DNA of 64,000 nucleotides. Origin: Bacteroidaceae bacterium. GTDB lineage: Bacteria > Bacteroidota > Bacteroidia > Bacteroidales > Bacteroidaceae. The number at the start of each line of letters is the position of its first letter. Position 1 is the stretch's first letter. The position numbers and the translations under genes were made by a program. This document shows, in pieces, positions 32,090 to 41,352 of this stretch. The notes beneath the pieces were generated by a model, which worked only from the letters and a program-made list of their open reading frames with translations, made no database searches and was not told where the DNA came from. Location of the stretch: contig JAGBPB010000019.1 of assembly GCA_017633615.1 (NCBI GenBank), positions 1 to 64,000 on the forward strand. Direction: 5' to 3'.

Positions 32090-34600
32090 TTATTTATCAG
32101 TGGCTTTTATACCGACATAGTGGATACTGAGAATGCGCTTTTGGCGGAGTAAAGTCTTGATATCTGTAAGCAGGCCGTTTTGAACATCGGGATTTATGCT
32201 CAATGCAGCGCTTGTAATATGTTTGCCATCAGTTTCAGCCTTGTCTATGTATTCCCCGAGGCTTTCTATTTTATTCAGTTTAACAGGATTTGTGCTGATG
32301 GTCTCTTTCCCACCGTTCTCAAAGCGACGGTTGCTTGTTACACGTGCATTCATTTCATCAGTCGTGACTTCCAGCAGAAGCTCATAATATGGAACTGATG
32401 GTTTGCCCAGAATAACTACCTGATCCGGAGCTATCGGCTGTTCGACGGTAAGATATTCACTATAGGAGACCAAAAGATGGTCTGAAGGATCTATTAACCT
32501 GAAACTGAATCTTCCCTCATTGTCTGTAATGCTATGTGAACGTATATGTCCTGCTGCATCAATCTCAGTGACATTTGCCATGACTATGGGAGTGCCGTTT
32601 TCCTGATCAATAACCATTCCTTTGATGATGTCACCAGCCTTGACGTTATACTGAGTTACCTCAACCCCTGCAGGTTTATTGTAGCTTTCCTGGACAATGC
32701 TCAGCAGCATTCTGTTGCGGAGTGTTTCTTTCAGGTCAGATATTGGTCCCATGGGCACATCGGGGCGGATTGCAAGGCGGACTTTGCGGATTTTCATTCC
32801 GTCTGATATTGCCTGGTCTATGTAATCATCAAGGCCCTCCAGACTGATTTGTATTGGGGTGGTCTCACTCTTGAATTGATCCTGACCATTCTCATTATCA
32901 AACATTACTGTCGATACATATAACCTTACAGGAGGATTGTTTATGACCCTGATGCGCAGATCCTTATTGACTTTTTCATCCTTGATCACGTAATTGCCGG
33001 CGGCAGATCTGACTTCTTTTTTGATAGTATTACCTTCACCATCATATGATTTGGGTTGAGCTTCACTTATTTTATTTGCATACATAGCACGGGCAAACTT
33101 CTGCTGACTGTCAGAGCATTGGTCATAAGCTTTTCCGAATTTGCTCACACACACTTCATCGCGTAGTTCATTGTATGCTTTTTGCAGTTCATACCTTACA
33201 TCACTGCAAACGCCAGCCGATGAACTGCGGTCGTACTGTAATGAAATTACATGTTTTATAGTAGTCATAACAGTTCCGTATCCTTCAATGTCATAATCCT
33301 CTATTATGGGAAGTCTGCTGTCATTATCGGGATTCTTAATGAACTGCTTGGCAAGGTCTTTAAGTTCGTCAATAGTCACTGTTCTTGCAAATAATCCGTT
33401 TTTTACATATATCTCATTGTTTTTGTTGATCTGTATTGTCATGACATTCCTTTGACGAATGAGCATTTCATTCTTTCTTTGTGCGTCATTTCTTAGTTCA
33501 TCACTTATTACTTCATCATCTCCTATAACCCTTATGTACTCGGCACGCGTTACAGCAGCAGGAGGAGGGGGAGGACCAGGCGTTACAGCAGCAGAAGGAC
33601 CAGAATAATTATAAGGTTCCATAGGTTGAGGTAATCTGTAGGACATTTCTGTATTACCCGATGTGAAACGTAATTTGTCATCCGGATTTACGGCCTTTTC
33701 TGTACGCGCAAACAGGACAGATGTCATTCCCAGCAGGGGAATCAGGAGCAGAAGCCACATGAGGCGTCTTTTCCTTGTTTTGTTCTTGTTCATCATAATA
33801 ATTCTCTTTTTAATGTTAAGGTTAAAGGAACTGGCAAGCGCATAGGCCTCTGCGCCGACGGTTCTTATCAATAATAGTCTCTGGTAGTCCTGCTCTTGAA
33901 TGCCGTAACGGTTGATCACTTCGTCATCGGCCTCAAATTCATGGACTATCTTTATCTCTTGGAGTACGAGCCAGCACACAGGGTTGACTATGGTGCAGGC
34001 CAATAATATTATAAGGTCTAGTGAGTGCATGAGCCTTACGTGCGAGTACTCGTGACGCAGGCTGGCGCGGCGGGCAAATCCGCTCTCCGTGTTGGAGATG
34101 ACTATGTAGTTCATCCAGCTGAACGGGCCGTATGCCTCATTGTGAGTGACCAGCCATACGGTGCGGCTGATGCGGCGGCGCTGTTTTCCATGCAGGAAAC
34201 GCCTTGCCTTTATGATTCCGCGGCTCCAGCCGATAATCAGGGTGAGAACATATACTGCGTATGCGCAAACCAGCAACACTGCCCACAAATGGGATTTGGC
34301 GGCAGACTCTTCATAATATGGTTCAGCAATAGGACTTTCAGGTTCCGTCATAAACGTGAGCGTTCCTGACAGTTCCTGGGCAAACTGAGTCTCCTCAATG
34401 GATATTTCACTTACCACGGGTGTACTGTCAGGGAGAGTCACGTGCACAAGGGGGAGAAGGGCTGAGAGCAGTGTGGCTCCCAGCAGATAAAACCGGTTAA
34501 AGCGGTACAGTGTGGTTCCGCTGAATGCAGCTTTGTAGATTGCAAGCAGGACCAGCAGGGTAAATGCCCACTCAATTATATAAAGGACTATACTACCCAT
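32090..34600 (-). CDS. BlaR1-like M56 metallopeptidase receptor with CarboxypepD-like domain
   Basis: The protein is 836 aa. N-terminal membrane helices (about 4-24, 37-55, 104-124) precede the zinc protease motif HEYSH (His183, Glu184, His187) with the distal Glu in VHEFEADD (about 221). A further helix at about 272-290 exits to a long periplasmic region. It contains a CarboxypepD-regulatory-like beta domain (about 650-720: IKGMVIDQENGTP) rather than the beta-lactam sensor domain of true BlaR1. A proline-rich stretch (PGPPPPPAA) precedes it. The protein probably cleaves or inactivates the BlaI-like repressor encoded 2 bp upstream in response to an envelope signal. Confidence 0.82.
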   Translation of the reverse strand: MGSIVLYIIEWAFTLLVLLAIYKAAFSGTTLYRFNRFYLLGATLLSALLPLVHVTLPDSTPVVSEISIEETQFAQELSGTLTFMTEPESPIAEPYYEESAAKSHLWAVLLVCAYAVYVLTLIIGWSRGIIKARRFLHGKQRRRISRTVWLVTHNEAYGPFSWMNYIVISNTESGFARRASLRHEYSHVRLMHSLDLIILLACTIVNPVCWLVLQEIKIVHEFEADDEVINRYGIQEQDYQRLLLIRTVGAEAYALASSFNLNIKKRIIMMNKNKTRKRRLMWLLLLIPLLGMTSVLFARTEKAVNPDDKLRFTSGNTEMSYRLPQPMEPYNYSGPSAAVTPGPPPPPAAVTRAEYIRVIGDDEVISDELRNDAQRKNEMLIRQRNVMTIQINKNNEIYVKNGLFARTVTIDELKDLAKQFIKNPDNDSRLPIIEDYDIEGYGTVMTTIKHVISLQYDRSSSAGVCSDVRYELQKAYNELRDEVCVSKFGKAYDQCSDSQQKFARAMYANKISEAQPKSYDGEGNTIKKEVRSAAGNYVIKDEKVNKDLRIRVINNPPVRLYVSTVMFDNENGQDQFKSETTPIQISLEGLDDYIDQAISDGMKIRKVRLAIRPDVPMGPISDLKETLRNRMLLSIVQESYNKPAGVEVTQYNVKAGDIIKGMVIDQENGTPIVMANVTEIDAAGHIRSHSITDNEGRFSFRLIDPSDHLLVSYSEYLTVEQPIAPDQVVILGKPSVPYYELLLEVTTDEMNARVTSNRRFENGGKETISTNPVKLNKIESLGEYIDKAETDGKHITSAALSINPDVQNGLLTDIKTLLRQKRILSIHYVGIKATDK

Positions 34601-34602
34601 GA

Positions 34603-34962
34603 CTATTTCTTTTCTACCATTTTAATAAGTTCTTTGAGTTCATCAACGCTTACCTCCTGTTGCTCAACAAGACAGGAAATGAACTCCATGTAGGAGCCGC
34701 CGAAGAATCTGTTCACGCTCTCCTTGTTTATTTGCTCGGCGTATTTCTCGCGGCTTATGGCCGGCTCATAGAGAAAGAAGCGCGCACCCAGTTCACGGTG
34801 GGTTATCATCCCGCTGCTCTCTAATCGGCGCACAAATGTTGCAACTGTATTGAAGTGGGGTTGGGGCTCCGGCAGGCGTTCCTGAATATCTCTCATGGAG
34901 AGTGCTCCACCGTCCCACAGCACATTCATGATGGCAATTTCCTTATCGGTCAGTTTCTTCAT
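34603..34962 (-). CDS. BlaI/MecI-family repressor
   Basis: The protein is 119 aa from the ATG at 34962, which gives the usual family N-terminus MKKLTDKEIAIMNVLWDGG. The winged helix spans about 1-70 (MRDIQERL, then HFNTVATFVRRLESSGMITH) and the dimerisation helices follow. It lies 2 bp upstream of the BlaR1-like gene. A TACA-N3-TGTA palindrome upstream (35001-35011) fits the operator of this family, so the pair is probably autorepressed. Confidence 0.88.
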   Translation of the reverse strand: MKKLTDKEIAIMNVLWDGGALSMRDIQERLPEPQPHFNTVATFVRRLESSGMITHRELGARFFLYEPAISREKYAEQINKESVNRFFGGSYMEFISCLVEQQEVSVDELKELIKMVEKK

Positions 34963-34991
34963 ATTTCGATAGTTTGAACTAATTTCTAGTG

Positions 34992-35011
34992 CAAATAAAC
35001 TACAATTTGTA
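34992..35011 (-). promoter_or_regulatory. BlaI-type operator and promoter
   Basis: TACAATTTGTA (35001-35011) is a perfect dyad matching the TACA/TGTA operator half-sites of BlaI/MecI. It abuts a near -7 element (TTTATTTG, minus strand, 34992-34999), so a bound repressor would block the promoter about 30 bp upstream of the repressor ATG. Confidence 0.55.
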
Positions 35012-35113
35012 ATTACTTCCAAACATTTTTACGTTTTTCTACAAAATAATTTTAGTTTTCTGGTTTTAAGGGAGTTTAAACATTGATACGCAAAGACAAA
35101 AAGCGCAAATTAG

Positions 35114-35121
35114 TAATTTTG
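35114..35121 (+). promoter_or_regulatory. -7 element (TAATTTTG) for pfkA
   Basis: This full TAnnTTTG match is 16 bp upstream of the pfkA ATG. Confidence 0.55.
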
Positions 35122-35137
35122 CAAAAACTATAAGACA

Positions 35138-36112
35138 ATGGGTAAGATTAAGAGTATAGGTATATTGACATCAGGTGGCGATTCACCCGGCATGAACGCC
35201 GCTATCCGTGCGGTGACACGCGCTGCTATATTTGAGGGCTGGAAGGTCTGGGGCATATACCGCGGATATGAGGGCCTTATAAACGATGATGTCAAGGAGT
35301 TCACGACTGAGAGCGTATCGGGTATAATATTTGAGGGCGGCACGATACTGCGCACATCACGCAGCAAGGACTTCATGACTGTAGAGGGCAGAGCCAAGGC
35401 ATACCAGACAATCAAGAAGCATAAGATAGACGCTCTTATAGTAATAGGTGGTAACGGATCTCTTTCAGGAGCGCAGGAACTCACAACAGAGTATGACATT
35501 CCGGTTATAGGCCTGCCCGGCACCATTGATAATGACCTGTACGGAACCGATAACACCATAGGTTATGATACGGCCCTGAACACCATAGTGGAGTGCGTAG
35601 ACAAGATACACGATACCGCAAACTCTCACAACCGAATATTCTTTATTGAGGTGATGGGACGCGATGCCGGTTTCCTGGCTATGAATAGTGCCATAGCTGC
35701 CGGAGCTGAGGCGGCCATCATCCCCGAGAAGTTTACTGATATAGACCAGCTGGCCGCATACATAGAGCGCGGTATACGTAAATCCAAGCGCAGTTCAATC
35801 GTAATAGTATCGGAGGCCGACGGAGGCGCAATGCACTATGCCGAGCGTATGCACAATGAGTATCCGCAGTTTGATGTGCGCGTATCCATTCTGGGTTATG
35901 TACAGCGCGGAGGCCGTCCCAGCGCCTTGGACCGCATCCTGGCCAGCCGCATGGGTGTGGCCGCAATTCAGGCTTTGAAGGAGGGACAACGTAATATCAT
36001 GATAGGCGTAGTGAACGACAACATGGTCAACATCCCAATAGCTCAGGCCGTAAAGAAAGACAAACCAATAGGTGAGGAACTGATAAACGTGCTTTCAGTT
36101 CTCTCCATTTAA
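35138..36112 (+). CDS. pfkA: ATP-type 6-phosphofructokinase
   Basis: The protein is 324 aa. The N-terminal [11 protein letters not shown] (10-20), GGNGS (104-108) and the catalytic PGTIDNDL (127-134, Asp131 as base) are present. Gly after GGN and the TIDNDL motif indicate ATP rather than pyrophosphate as donor. It makes fructose-1,6-bisphosphate in glycolysis. A PPi-type enzyme is encoded at 56032. The next gene starts 1 bp after its stop. Confidence 0.93.
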   Translation: MGKIKSIGILTSGGDSPGMNAAIRAVTRAAIFEGWKVWGIYRGYEGLINDDVKEFTTESVSGIIFEGGTILRTSRSKDFMTVEGRAKAYQTIKKHKIDALIVIGGNGSLSGAQELTTEYDIPVIGLPGTIDNDLYGTDNTIGYDTALNTIVECVDKIHDTANSHNRIFFIEVMGRDAGFLAMNSAIAAGAEAAIIPEKFTDIDQLAAYIERGIRKSKRSSIVIVSEADGGAMHYAERMHNEYPQFDVRVSILGYVQRGGRPSALDRILASRMGVAAIQALKEGQRNIMIGVVNDNMVNIPIAQAVKKDKPIGEELINVLSVLSI

Positions 36113-36113
36113 T

Positions 36114-38876
36114 ATGAATTTGAAAAAACTCATACTCTCCATGTGGGCATTCTGCCTGTCACTCCCGGTGATGGGTCAGTTCGTTGTTGTTGCAGCTGAT
36201 GGAAATGTTCAAACTGAAGAATGGATAGATCCGGAGTTTGAGTCCATAATAAAGACATACATCAAGCAACTTTTTCAGGTTACCGGAAAGGTCTACGGAA
36301 TTGATGATTATGAGCCTGAACCATATCCGTTGCAAGGAGCCAACATTAAGGTTACGTGTATGGGCGATACCACCGCATTTGACGGTATGGCTGCCGATAA
36401 GGACGGCAGTTTTTGGGTTTATATGTCACGGCGAGACCGTATCAAGGATACCCGTTTGCGCGTAACTATTTCATATCTGGGTATGCAGACGCTGGATACC
36501 ATTTTCTCTCCTGCCCAGGTAAAGGAGAGTGGCATCCAGACTTACAGAGTACAACTGGACTCTGTGGTGCTGCGCAGCAATCCCCTGACTACTGAGGAGG
36601 TGGAGATTGTGGCTGAGCTCCAGCGCATGTATCAGCGCGGTGATACCATAATATTCAATGCCGATGCGTATGAGATGCCCACTGGAAGCGTGCTGCTTGA
36701 TCTGGTGCGTCGTCTGCCCGGGCTGAGGTATGAGGACGGCAAGATGACCTACTTGGGGCGTGATATTGAGGAGATTCGCCTAAACGGTGATTCTTTCTTC
36801 AAGCGCGATATGAGCATTGCCTTGAACAATATGCCTACTGAGAAACTAAAGAGTCTTAAGGTCTATGAGGTGCCGGATGATACACTCAACGTCATGAGTG
36901 ATAACCACCTTATCATGGATATGGAGACCAAGGATCCCATGAGTCGTACGCTATTTGCAAATGTATCAGCAGGTACTACTGAAAAGTTTGACCGATTCTC
37001 GGCTTCATTAAGCGGTTCTACTTGGAAACAGGACGGTTATGAACTGTACGGATCTTTTTCTCACAGCAGCATACCGTATGAGTATTCCAATTCACTGAAA
37101 ACAGAGAATACCAACGGCAGCCTGTATGTGGATAAACAGTTCAAGAAGGTGTCAGTGGACGGTTCCATGTCATACGGCAACAGTTACAGCGAGAACAAGA
37201 GTGCCAACTATAACAAGATGTTCATGCCGGATTTTACGCAGAACTCCGTCAGTGAGTCAGAGAGTTCAAGCGGCAGTCATAATCTGGGTGGTTCGGCATC
37301 AGCCAACTGGCGTATCAGTGAAAAGACGTGGCTGAACCTGAATATGAGCTACTCAAGAAACGGAAGCAACAGTTCAAGTCATACAAACGACACTATTTCA
37401 AATGAGGATGAAGGGTTGGTAAGCTACACGCGTCAGTTTAACAGGTCAGATTCCAACAATGATTCCTATGATATGAGTCTGGGATTTGGCAGCAGGTTGG
37501 GCAAGGAAGAACAGTATTCATTTCATTCATATCTTAACTTTACCGGTTCCCAGGGTGACAACGTGAGCTATAATGAATCAGAGAGCCGTTTCTATCAGTT
37601 GGGGGACAGCACCCGTATTGTAAACCACAGAATCCTGAACCCTTCAGAAAACAGGACATTTCACGGTAATATAGGGCTGGACAGGCAGGTGGGAGTAAAC
37701 GGTTATTTAGGTTTCACTTACTCATTTGCATATTCTGACGGAACCAGCAGCCAAAACTATGAGGATATTGCTGCCGACGGTACGCTCAGCTCTGTTGACA
37801 GCCTGCATTATGACAGGCGAAACAGCAATCTTACCAATAGTTTTGATTTGGATTACCATTACAGTGACTCCCTTTATCGTATCAGTCTGAATGCTGAGGC
37901 TGCGCCGGTAGTGATGACCATTGATAATGACAAAAGAGATAATAAGGAGCATATACGCTATACCGGAATACGTTACCACGTAAACTCGAACATCCGGTTC
38001 AAGGTATTCCGCAAGAGTGAGTTCGGATTAGGTTATACGGGAAACAACGGCCTGCCTGATGTCTCGCAACTGTCAACTGTAACTGACTACAGTGATCCCA
38101 TGAATATTCATGAAGGTAACAGTTCTCTCAAGAACTCCTTTACGCATAACTTTAATGCGGAGTTCCAGTTCAGATCATACCTGCGTGCCAGAATCAATTA
38201 CGGCACCACTATAAATGAGATTACCACGCTTACCCGATTGGATAAGGAGACCGGTGCCCGTCGTACATCGCCCGCCAATATAAACGGCAGCTGGAATATG
38301 ACGGAGTATCTTTTCCTTACCTATCCGTTTCAGGATCTGTCACTGAGCTTTACGGCCAATCATTCATTCAGGCATAACGTGGCATATGTACAGACTGCCG
38401 CAGATGCTGATCCGGGCAAGAGTGCTACTGACTGGAACCAGTTGAGTTTCAGCCTGACAAGCGGTTATTCCAACCGTTCATGGATTATAAGAGCATCAAC
38501 CGGATACAGCAAGGACAGGAGCAAAAGTGATTATCTTGAGAATGCCAGCGGCGGCAGCAGGTTTACGGCTAACTGTGAACTGTCATACCAGGCTCCGTTC
38601 GGACTTGGAGCATCAACCACGTGCCGTTATAACAAGCCTTTCGGTTATGAGATGGCTCAGGCAAACCGTGCGGAGTGCATGTGGAACATATCGGCGGAGT
38701 ATGCTTTCCTCAAGAACCGTCAGGCTGAGATCAGCGTAACGTGGCGTGATATTCTCAAATCTTACAATGGTTTCTCAGCGCAGATGTCTGGTACCAGCTG
38801 GAATGAAAGCCGCAATTACGGTGATACCTCCATGTTCGTGATATCATTCAGCTACCGTTTCAACGATTTCAGATAG
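36114..38876 (+). CDS. Large outer-membrane beta-barrel protein (TonB-receptor-like, OMP_b-brl_3 type)
   Basis: The protein is 920 aa with a signal peptide (to about VMGQ, residue 22). An N-terminal carboxypeptidase-regulatory-like domain (about 50-150) is followed by a plug-like segment (LLDLVRRLPGLRYEDGKMTY, then RLNGDSFFKRDMS). A long barrel of alternating aromatic strands ends in ISFSYRFNDFR. No TonB box or SusD partner is visible. The function is unknown; proteins of this type often act in peptide or protein handling rather than sugar uptake. It starts 1 bp after pfkA and overlaps the convergent AraC gene by 8 bp at its end. Confidence 0.75.
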   Translation: MNLKKLILSMWAFCLSLPVMGQFVVVAADGNVQTEEWIDPEFESIIKTYIKQLFQVTGKVYGIDDYEPEPYPLQGANIKVTCMGDTTAFDGMAADKDGSFWVYMSRRDRIKDTRLRVTISYLGMQTLDTIFSPAQVKESGIQTYRVQLDSVVLRSNPLTTEEVEIVAELQRMYQRGDTIIFNADAYEMPTGSVLLDLVRRLPGLRYEDGKMTYLGRDIEEIRLNGDSFFKRDMSIALNNMPTEKLKSLKVYEVPDDTLNVMSDNHLIMDMETKDPMSRTLFANVSAGTTEKFDRFSASLSGSTWKQDGYELYGSFSHSSIPYEYSNSLKTENTNGSLYVDKQFKKVSVDGSMSYGNSYSENKSANYNKMFMPDFTQNSVSESESSSGSHNLGGSASANWRISEKTWLNLNMSYSRNGSNSSSHTNDTISNEDEGLVSYTRQFNRSDSNNDSYDMSLGFGSRLGKEEQYSFHSYLNFTGSQGDNVSYNESESRFYQLGDSTRIVNHRILNPSENRTFHGNIGLDRQVGVNGYLGFTYSFAYSDGTSSQNYEDIAADGTLSSVDSLHYDRRNSNLTNSFDLDYHYSDSLYRISLNAEAAPVVMTIDNDKRDNKEHIRYTGIRYHVNSNIRFKVFRKSEFGLGYTGNNGLPDVSQLSTVTDYSDPMNIHEGNSSLKNSFTHNFNAEFQFRSYLRARINYGTTINEITTLTRLDKETGARRTSPANINGSWNMTEYLFLTYPFQDLSLSFTANHSFRHNVAYVQTAADADPGKSATDWNQLSFSLTSGYSNRSWIIRASTGYSKDRSKSDYLENASGGSRFTANCELSYQAPFGLGASTTCRYNKPFGYEMAQANRAECMWNISAEYAFLKNRQAEISVTWRDILKSYNGFSAQMSGTSWNESRNYGDTSMFVISFSYRFNDFR

Positions 38877-39777
38877 AATCCTGATGCGGGTTCATCTTGC
38901 GCATAGCATTGGGGCTTACTCCCGCAATCTTTTTTATGAACTTGCTGAATGAGGCCTGATCAGGGAAATTGAGTTCATTGGCAATCTCCTGAATGCTTCT
39001 TTCTGATGCCAGGATCATGGATCTGGCGGTGGAGAACAGCAGGTCTGATATTATGGCGCTTAAGGTCTTGCCGAATACGTTGCTTGTTATCTGGTTAAGG
39101 TATTGGGGTGTAAGGCACATCTTCTCCGAATAGAACTTAACCTGATGCTCGGTACGGTAATTGTTGATTATAAGTCTGTACAATTGTCTGGCCAGAGTCT
39201 GTTGGCGCGTAAGAGGAATATTGTTGTCAGTTATTTCATTCATGTGTTCCTGCATGATATTATCAAGTTCAACATGATGCCAGGTGGTGGCTAGCCTCAT
39301 GAAAGCAGGACGGTTGATACAGTCTGTGCGGTTAATCTGTTCTATTATTTTGTCAACACAGTCCTTCATTATTATTGTTTCTTTTGCATTGAGCCTTAGT
39401 ACCGGATGGAAATAGGTTTGAATCCATCTTTCTGATTTTACCATGTAGTTAAGATGTACGGACATGTTGTGCCCGTTGGAGTCAAGAAGCAGAAGGCGTA
39501 GTTTGTAATCCGGACTGCATTCCACCATCCGGCACGTATGGGTGGGGGCAAGAATAAAAACGTCTCCGGGCTCAAGCCTGTATCTGCTATTGTTGAATTC
39601 AGCCATGCTGTATCCTTCCAGGATATATCCTATTGCAAATGCGTCAATTGCAAAAAGATTTTTGGCAGATTCTATTCCATACAGGTTTGCGTTCAGTACC
39701 ACAATATGGTTTTTATAAACAGCTGCAGATTCATTACACGGCATGCTGATCATATCCTTTATACTGAATCTTTTCAT
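38869..39777 (-). CDS. AraC-family transcription regulator
   Basis: The protein is 302 aa. A cupin-like N-terminal half (EPGDVFILAPTHTCRMVE) is followed by two AraC helix-turn-helix motifs (about 205-295: FYSEKMCLTPQYLNQITSNV, then IQEIANELNFPDQASFSKFI). The ligand is unknown. It is convergent with and overlaps the barrel gene; its TATTTTTG promoter is at 39850-39857. Confidence 0.87.
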   Translation of the reverse strand: MKRFSIKDMISMPCNESAAVYKNHIVVLNANLYGIESAKNLFAIDAFAIGYILEGYSMAEFNNSRYRLEPGDVFILAPTHTCRMVECSPDYKLRLLLLDSNGHNMSVHLNYMVKSERWIQTYFHPVLRLNAKETIIMKDCVDKIIEQINRTDCINRPAFMRLATTWHHVELDNIMQEHMNEITDNNIPLTRQQTLARQLYRLIINNYRTEHQVKFYSEKMCLTPQYLNQITSNVFGKTLSAIISDLLFSTARSMILASERSIQEIANELNFPDQASFSKFIKKIAGVSPNAMRKMNPHQDSI

Positions 39778-39849
39778 ATCTTATGCTATGCTGATTTCAT
39801 TTTTGACAACTAAAATACAACTAAAATCTTGCATTTGTTTCAATTTTGA

Positions 39850-39857
39850 CAAAAATA
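39850..39857 (-). promoter_or_regulatory. -7 element (TATTTTTG) for the AraC gene
   Basis: This minus-strand full match is 73 bp upstream of the ATG at 39777. Confidence 0.5.
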
Positions 39858-40030
39858 TTTCTTTTTGAGATGCGGCGTCTATTCATATTTGACCGACATT
39901 TGTCACGCAATCCTGGGCTGTCGCGACGACATTCCGGACTGTAAAAAGGCAATGTTGGAATGAAAAGGTGTCCGTTAAGTGTGTCCTGAGTTTGTTTCCT
40001 TTTCTAAGCTCTGACACATGGACCCCGGGT

Positions 40031-40078
40031 AAATGGCAGTCTTGTAAGGTTGGCTGCCATTTATTTTTTTGTTTTTTT
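40031..40078 (+). terminator. Orphan rho-independent terminator
   Basis: Perfect arms AAATGGCAG and CTGCCATTT flank a 14-nt loop, followed by two runs of seven T's. No rightward gene precedes it in the gap (39778-40030), so it may end a small RNA or antisense transcript. The rest of that gap holds the AraC promoter and nothing else I can identify. Confidence 0.65.
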
Positions 40079-40094
40079 GTAATTTTGGGAATGA

Positions 40095-40137
40095 GATGTT
40101 ACGTCACTGTTACGGTTTGTTCGGGGTGCGTAACATC
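40095..40137. promoter_or_regulatory. Spaced inverted repeat upstream of the HTH-DUF805 gene
   Basis: GATGTTACG and CGTAACATC are perfect 9-bp arms, 25 bp apart. The 12-mer ATGTTACGTCAC at the left arm recurs inside the gene near 40547, which hints at autoregulation. It sits just upstream of the -7 element at 40147. Confidence 0.4.
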
Positions 40138-40146
40138 CAATTGCAT

Positions 40147-40154
40147 TATTTTTG
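40147..40154 (+). promoter_or_regulatory. -7 element (TATTTTTG) for the HTH-DUF805 gene
   Basis: This full match is 23 bp upstream of the ATG at 40178. A second match, TAATTTTG, lies at 40080-40087. Confidence 0.5.
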
Positions 40155-40177
40155 CGTCAAAACAAAACAATAGTCCA

Positions 40178-41212
40178 ATGGAAGAAGCAACCGAATTGCT
40201 TATTGAATGTTCCAAAGAGTTCAGTAAGACCCAGGAGTACCGTATTCTAAAAACTTATCGTATGCGTAATGATCGTTTATCTTTTGATGAACGTTATTCC
40301 ATAGCCAAGAGCGTAGAAAAATCATTTGAACCTTTCTTTACCCTTTTAAAAACTGATGCTCCCACATTGACGGATTCAGACCTGCTTTATTGTGCCCTGA
40401 TGGTTGTGCGGATTGATAGGGTTGCTATTGCCGAATGTCTTACTGTTTCAACGGATGCCATCAGGATGCGTAAATTGAGACTCCGTGAAAAACTGCCTAC
40501 CGTATGGTTTGAGCTGATGTTCGCCGAACAAAAGCGTAACTGTTCGGATAATGTTACGTCACAAAATTCCTGGGAGCAGACACCTGAGATACCTTTGCCG
40601 GCAGAATCAACAAAAATCGCAAAGGTCATGAAACAAAAAATGTCATTTGGTAAAGCGGTAGAAAGCTGCTTCAGTAAGTATTTTAAGACAGAGGGACGCG
40701 CACGCCGTTCAGAATATTGGTACTTTGTGCTGTTCTGTCTTATTGTGAACGTTTCATTTACTCTTTTCCACAACATTGTGAAAGGGTTTGTATATCCTGC
40801 AATAGATGAATCTACCGTGAATATCTGCGGGATTATCATACGGACTATTGACTGGATTATAAGCATTGCGTTCCTTTGTCCTGTCTACAGTGTGACAGTC
40901 CGTCGTCTGCATGATCTTGATGACAACGGTTGGCTTGCCATCATACTCTGTCTGCTCCCATGGGCAATAGTGGCTGCAACAAAAATCTTTGTCCAGCAGT
41001 ATGGGGATACTATTTCATTGATGGCAGAGAGCTCAAAAGAGGTGACCATGAAGATAGTCAGGCCCTTTTTGGCATTAGTCATGGGCAAGATAACAATTCT
41101 TATAATCAAGATCATTCTCTTCTCTAAACCCGGAACTGAGGGTCCAAATGATTTCGGTCCGGATCCTATACGCATAATATCTGATACCACAGATGAAGAA
41201 TCTGATTCATGA
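40178..41212 (+). CDS. HTH domain fused to DUF805 membrane domain
   Basis: The protein is 344 aa from the ATG at 40178. The N-terminal half (about 1-110) is soluble and ends in a helix-turn-helix-like stretch, RVAIAECLTVSTDAIRMRKL. The C-terminal half (about 155-330) is a DUF805 membrane domain. It has the family entry SFGKAVESCFSKYFKTEGRA, then RRSEYWYF, several helices, and RRLHDLDDNGW. The pairing suggests a membrane-held regulator, although the function of DUF805 is unknown. The region is more AT-rich than its neighbours. Confidence 0.7.
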   Translation: MEEATELLIECSKEFSKTQEYRILKTYRMRNDRLSFDERYSIAKSVEKSFEPFFTLLKTDAPTLTDSDLLYCALMVVRIDRVAIAECLTVSTDAIRMRKLRLREKLPTVWFELMFAEQKRNCSDNVTSQNSWEQTPEIPLPAESTKIAKVMKQKMSFGKAVESCFSKYFKTEGRARRSEYWYFVLFCLIVNVSFTLFHNIVKGFVYPAIDESTVNICGIIIRTIDWIISIAFLCPVYSVTVRRLHDLDDNGWLAIILCLLPWAIVAATKIFVQQYGDTISLMAESSKEVTMKIVRPFLALVMGKITILIIKIILFSKPGTEGPNDFGPDPIRIISDTTDEESDS

Positions 41213-41281
41213 TTCACTTTCGTTTTCAATGGTTCTTTTTCGTGTTATGGCAAACTGATACCTTGAATCCTTGTTTGCATT

Positions 41282-41303
41282 GAAAGGTTGTTGATAACCT
41301 TTC
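41282..41303 (+). repeat. Perfect 8-bp hairpin after the DUF805 gene
   Basis: Arms GAAAGGTT and AACCTTTC flank the loop GTTGAT, just before the terminator at 41306. It may add to termination. Confidence 0.5.
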
Positions 41304-41305
41304 AA

Positions 41306-41343
41306 AAAAATAGCGTATTGCTTAAGGCAAATACGCTATTTTT
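41306..41343 (+). terminator. Terminator between the DUF805 and lipoate-ligase genes
   Basis: Arms AAAAATAGCGTAT and AATACGCTATTTTT flank a short loop, with T's at the 3' end. It ends 9 bp before the lipoate-ligase ATG, so that gene's promoter must overlap it or lie upstream. Confidence 0.75.
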
Positions 41344-41352
41344 ATGCTTTAG

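Noticed and set aside
41213..41352. Glycine riboswitch before the glycine-cleavage operon
   Set aside because: The leader holds only a terminator and an 8-bp hairpin; I see no tandem glycine aptamer-like structure.
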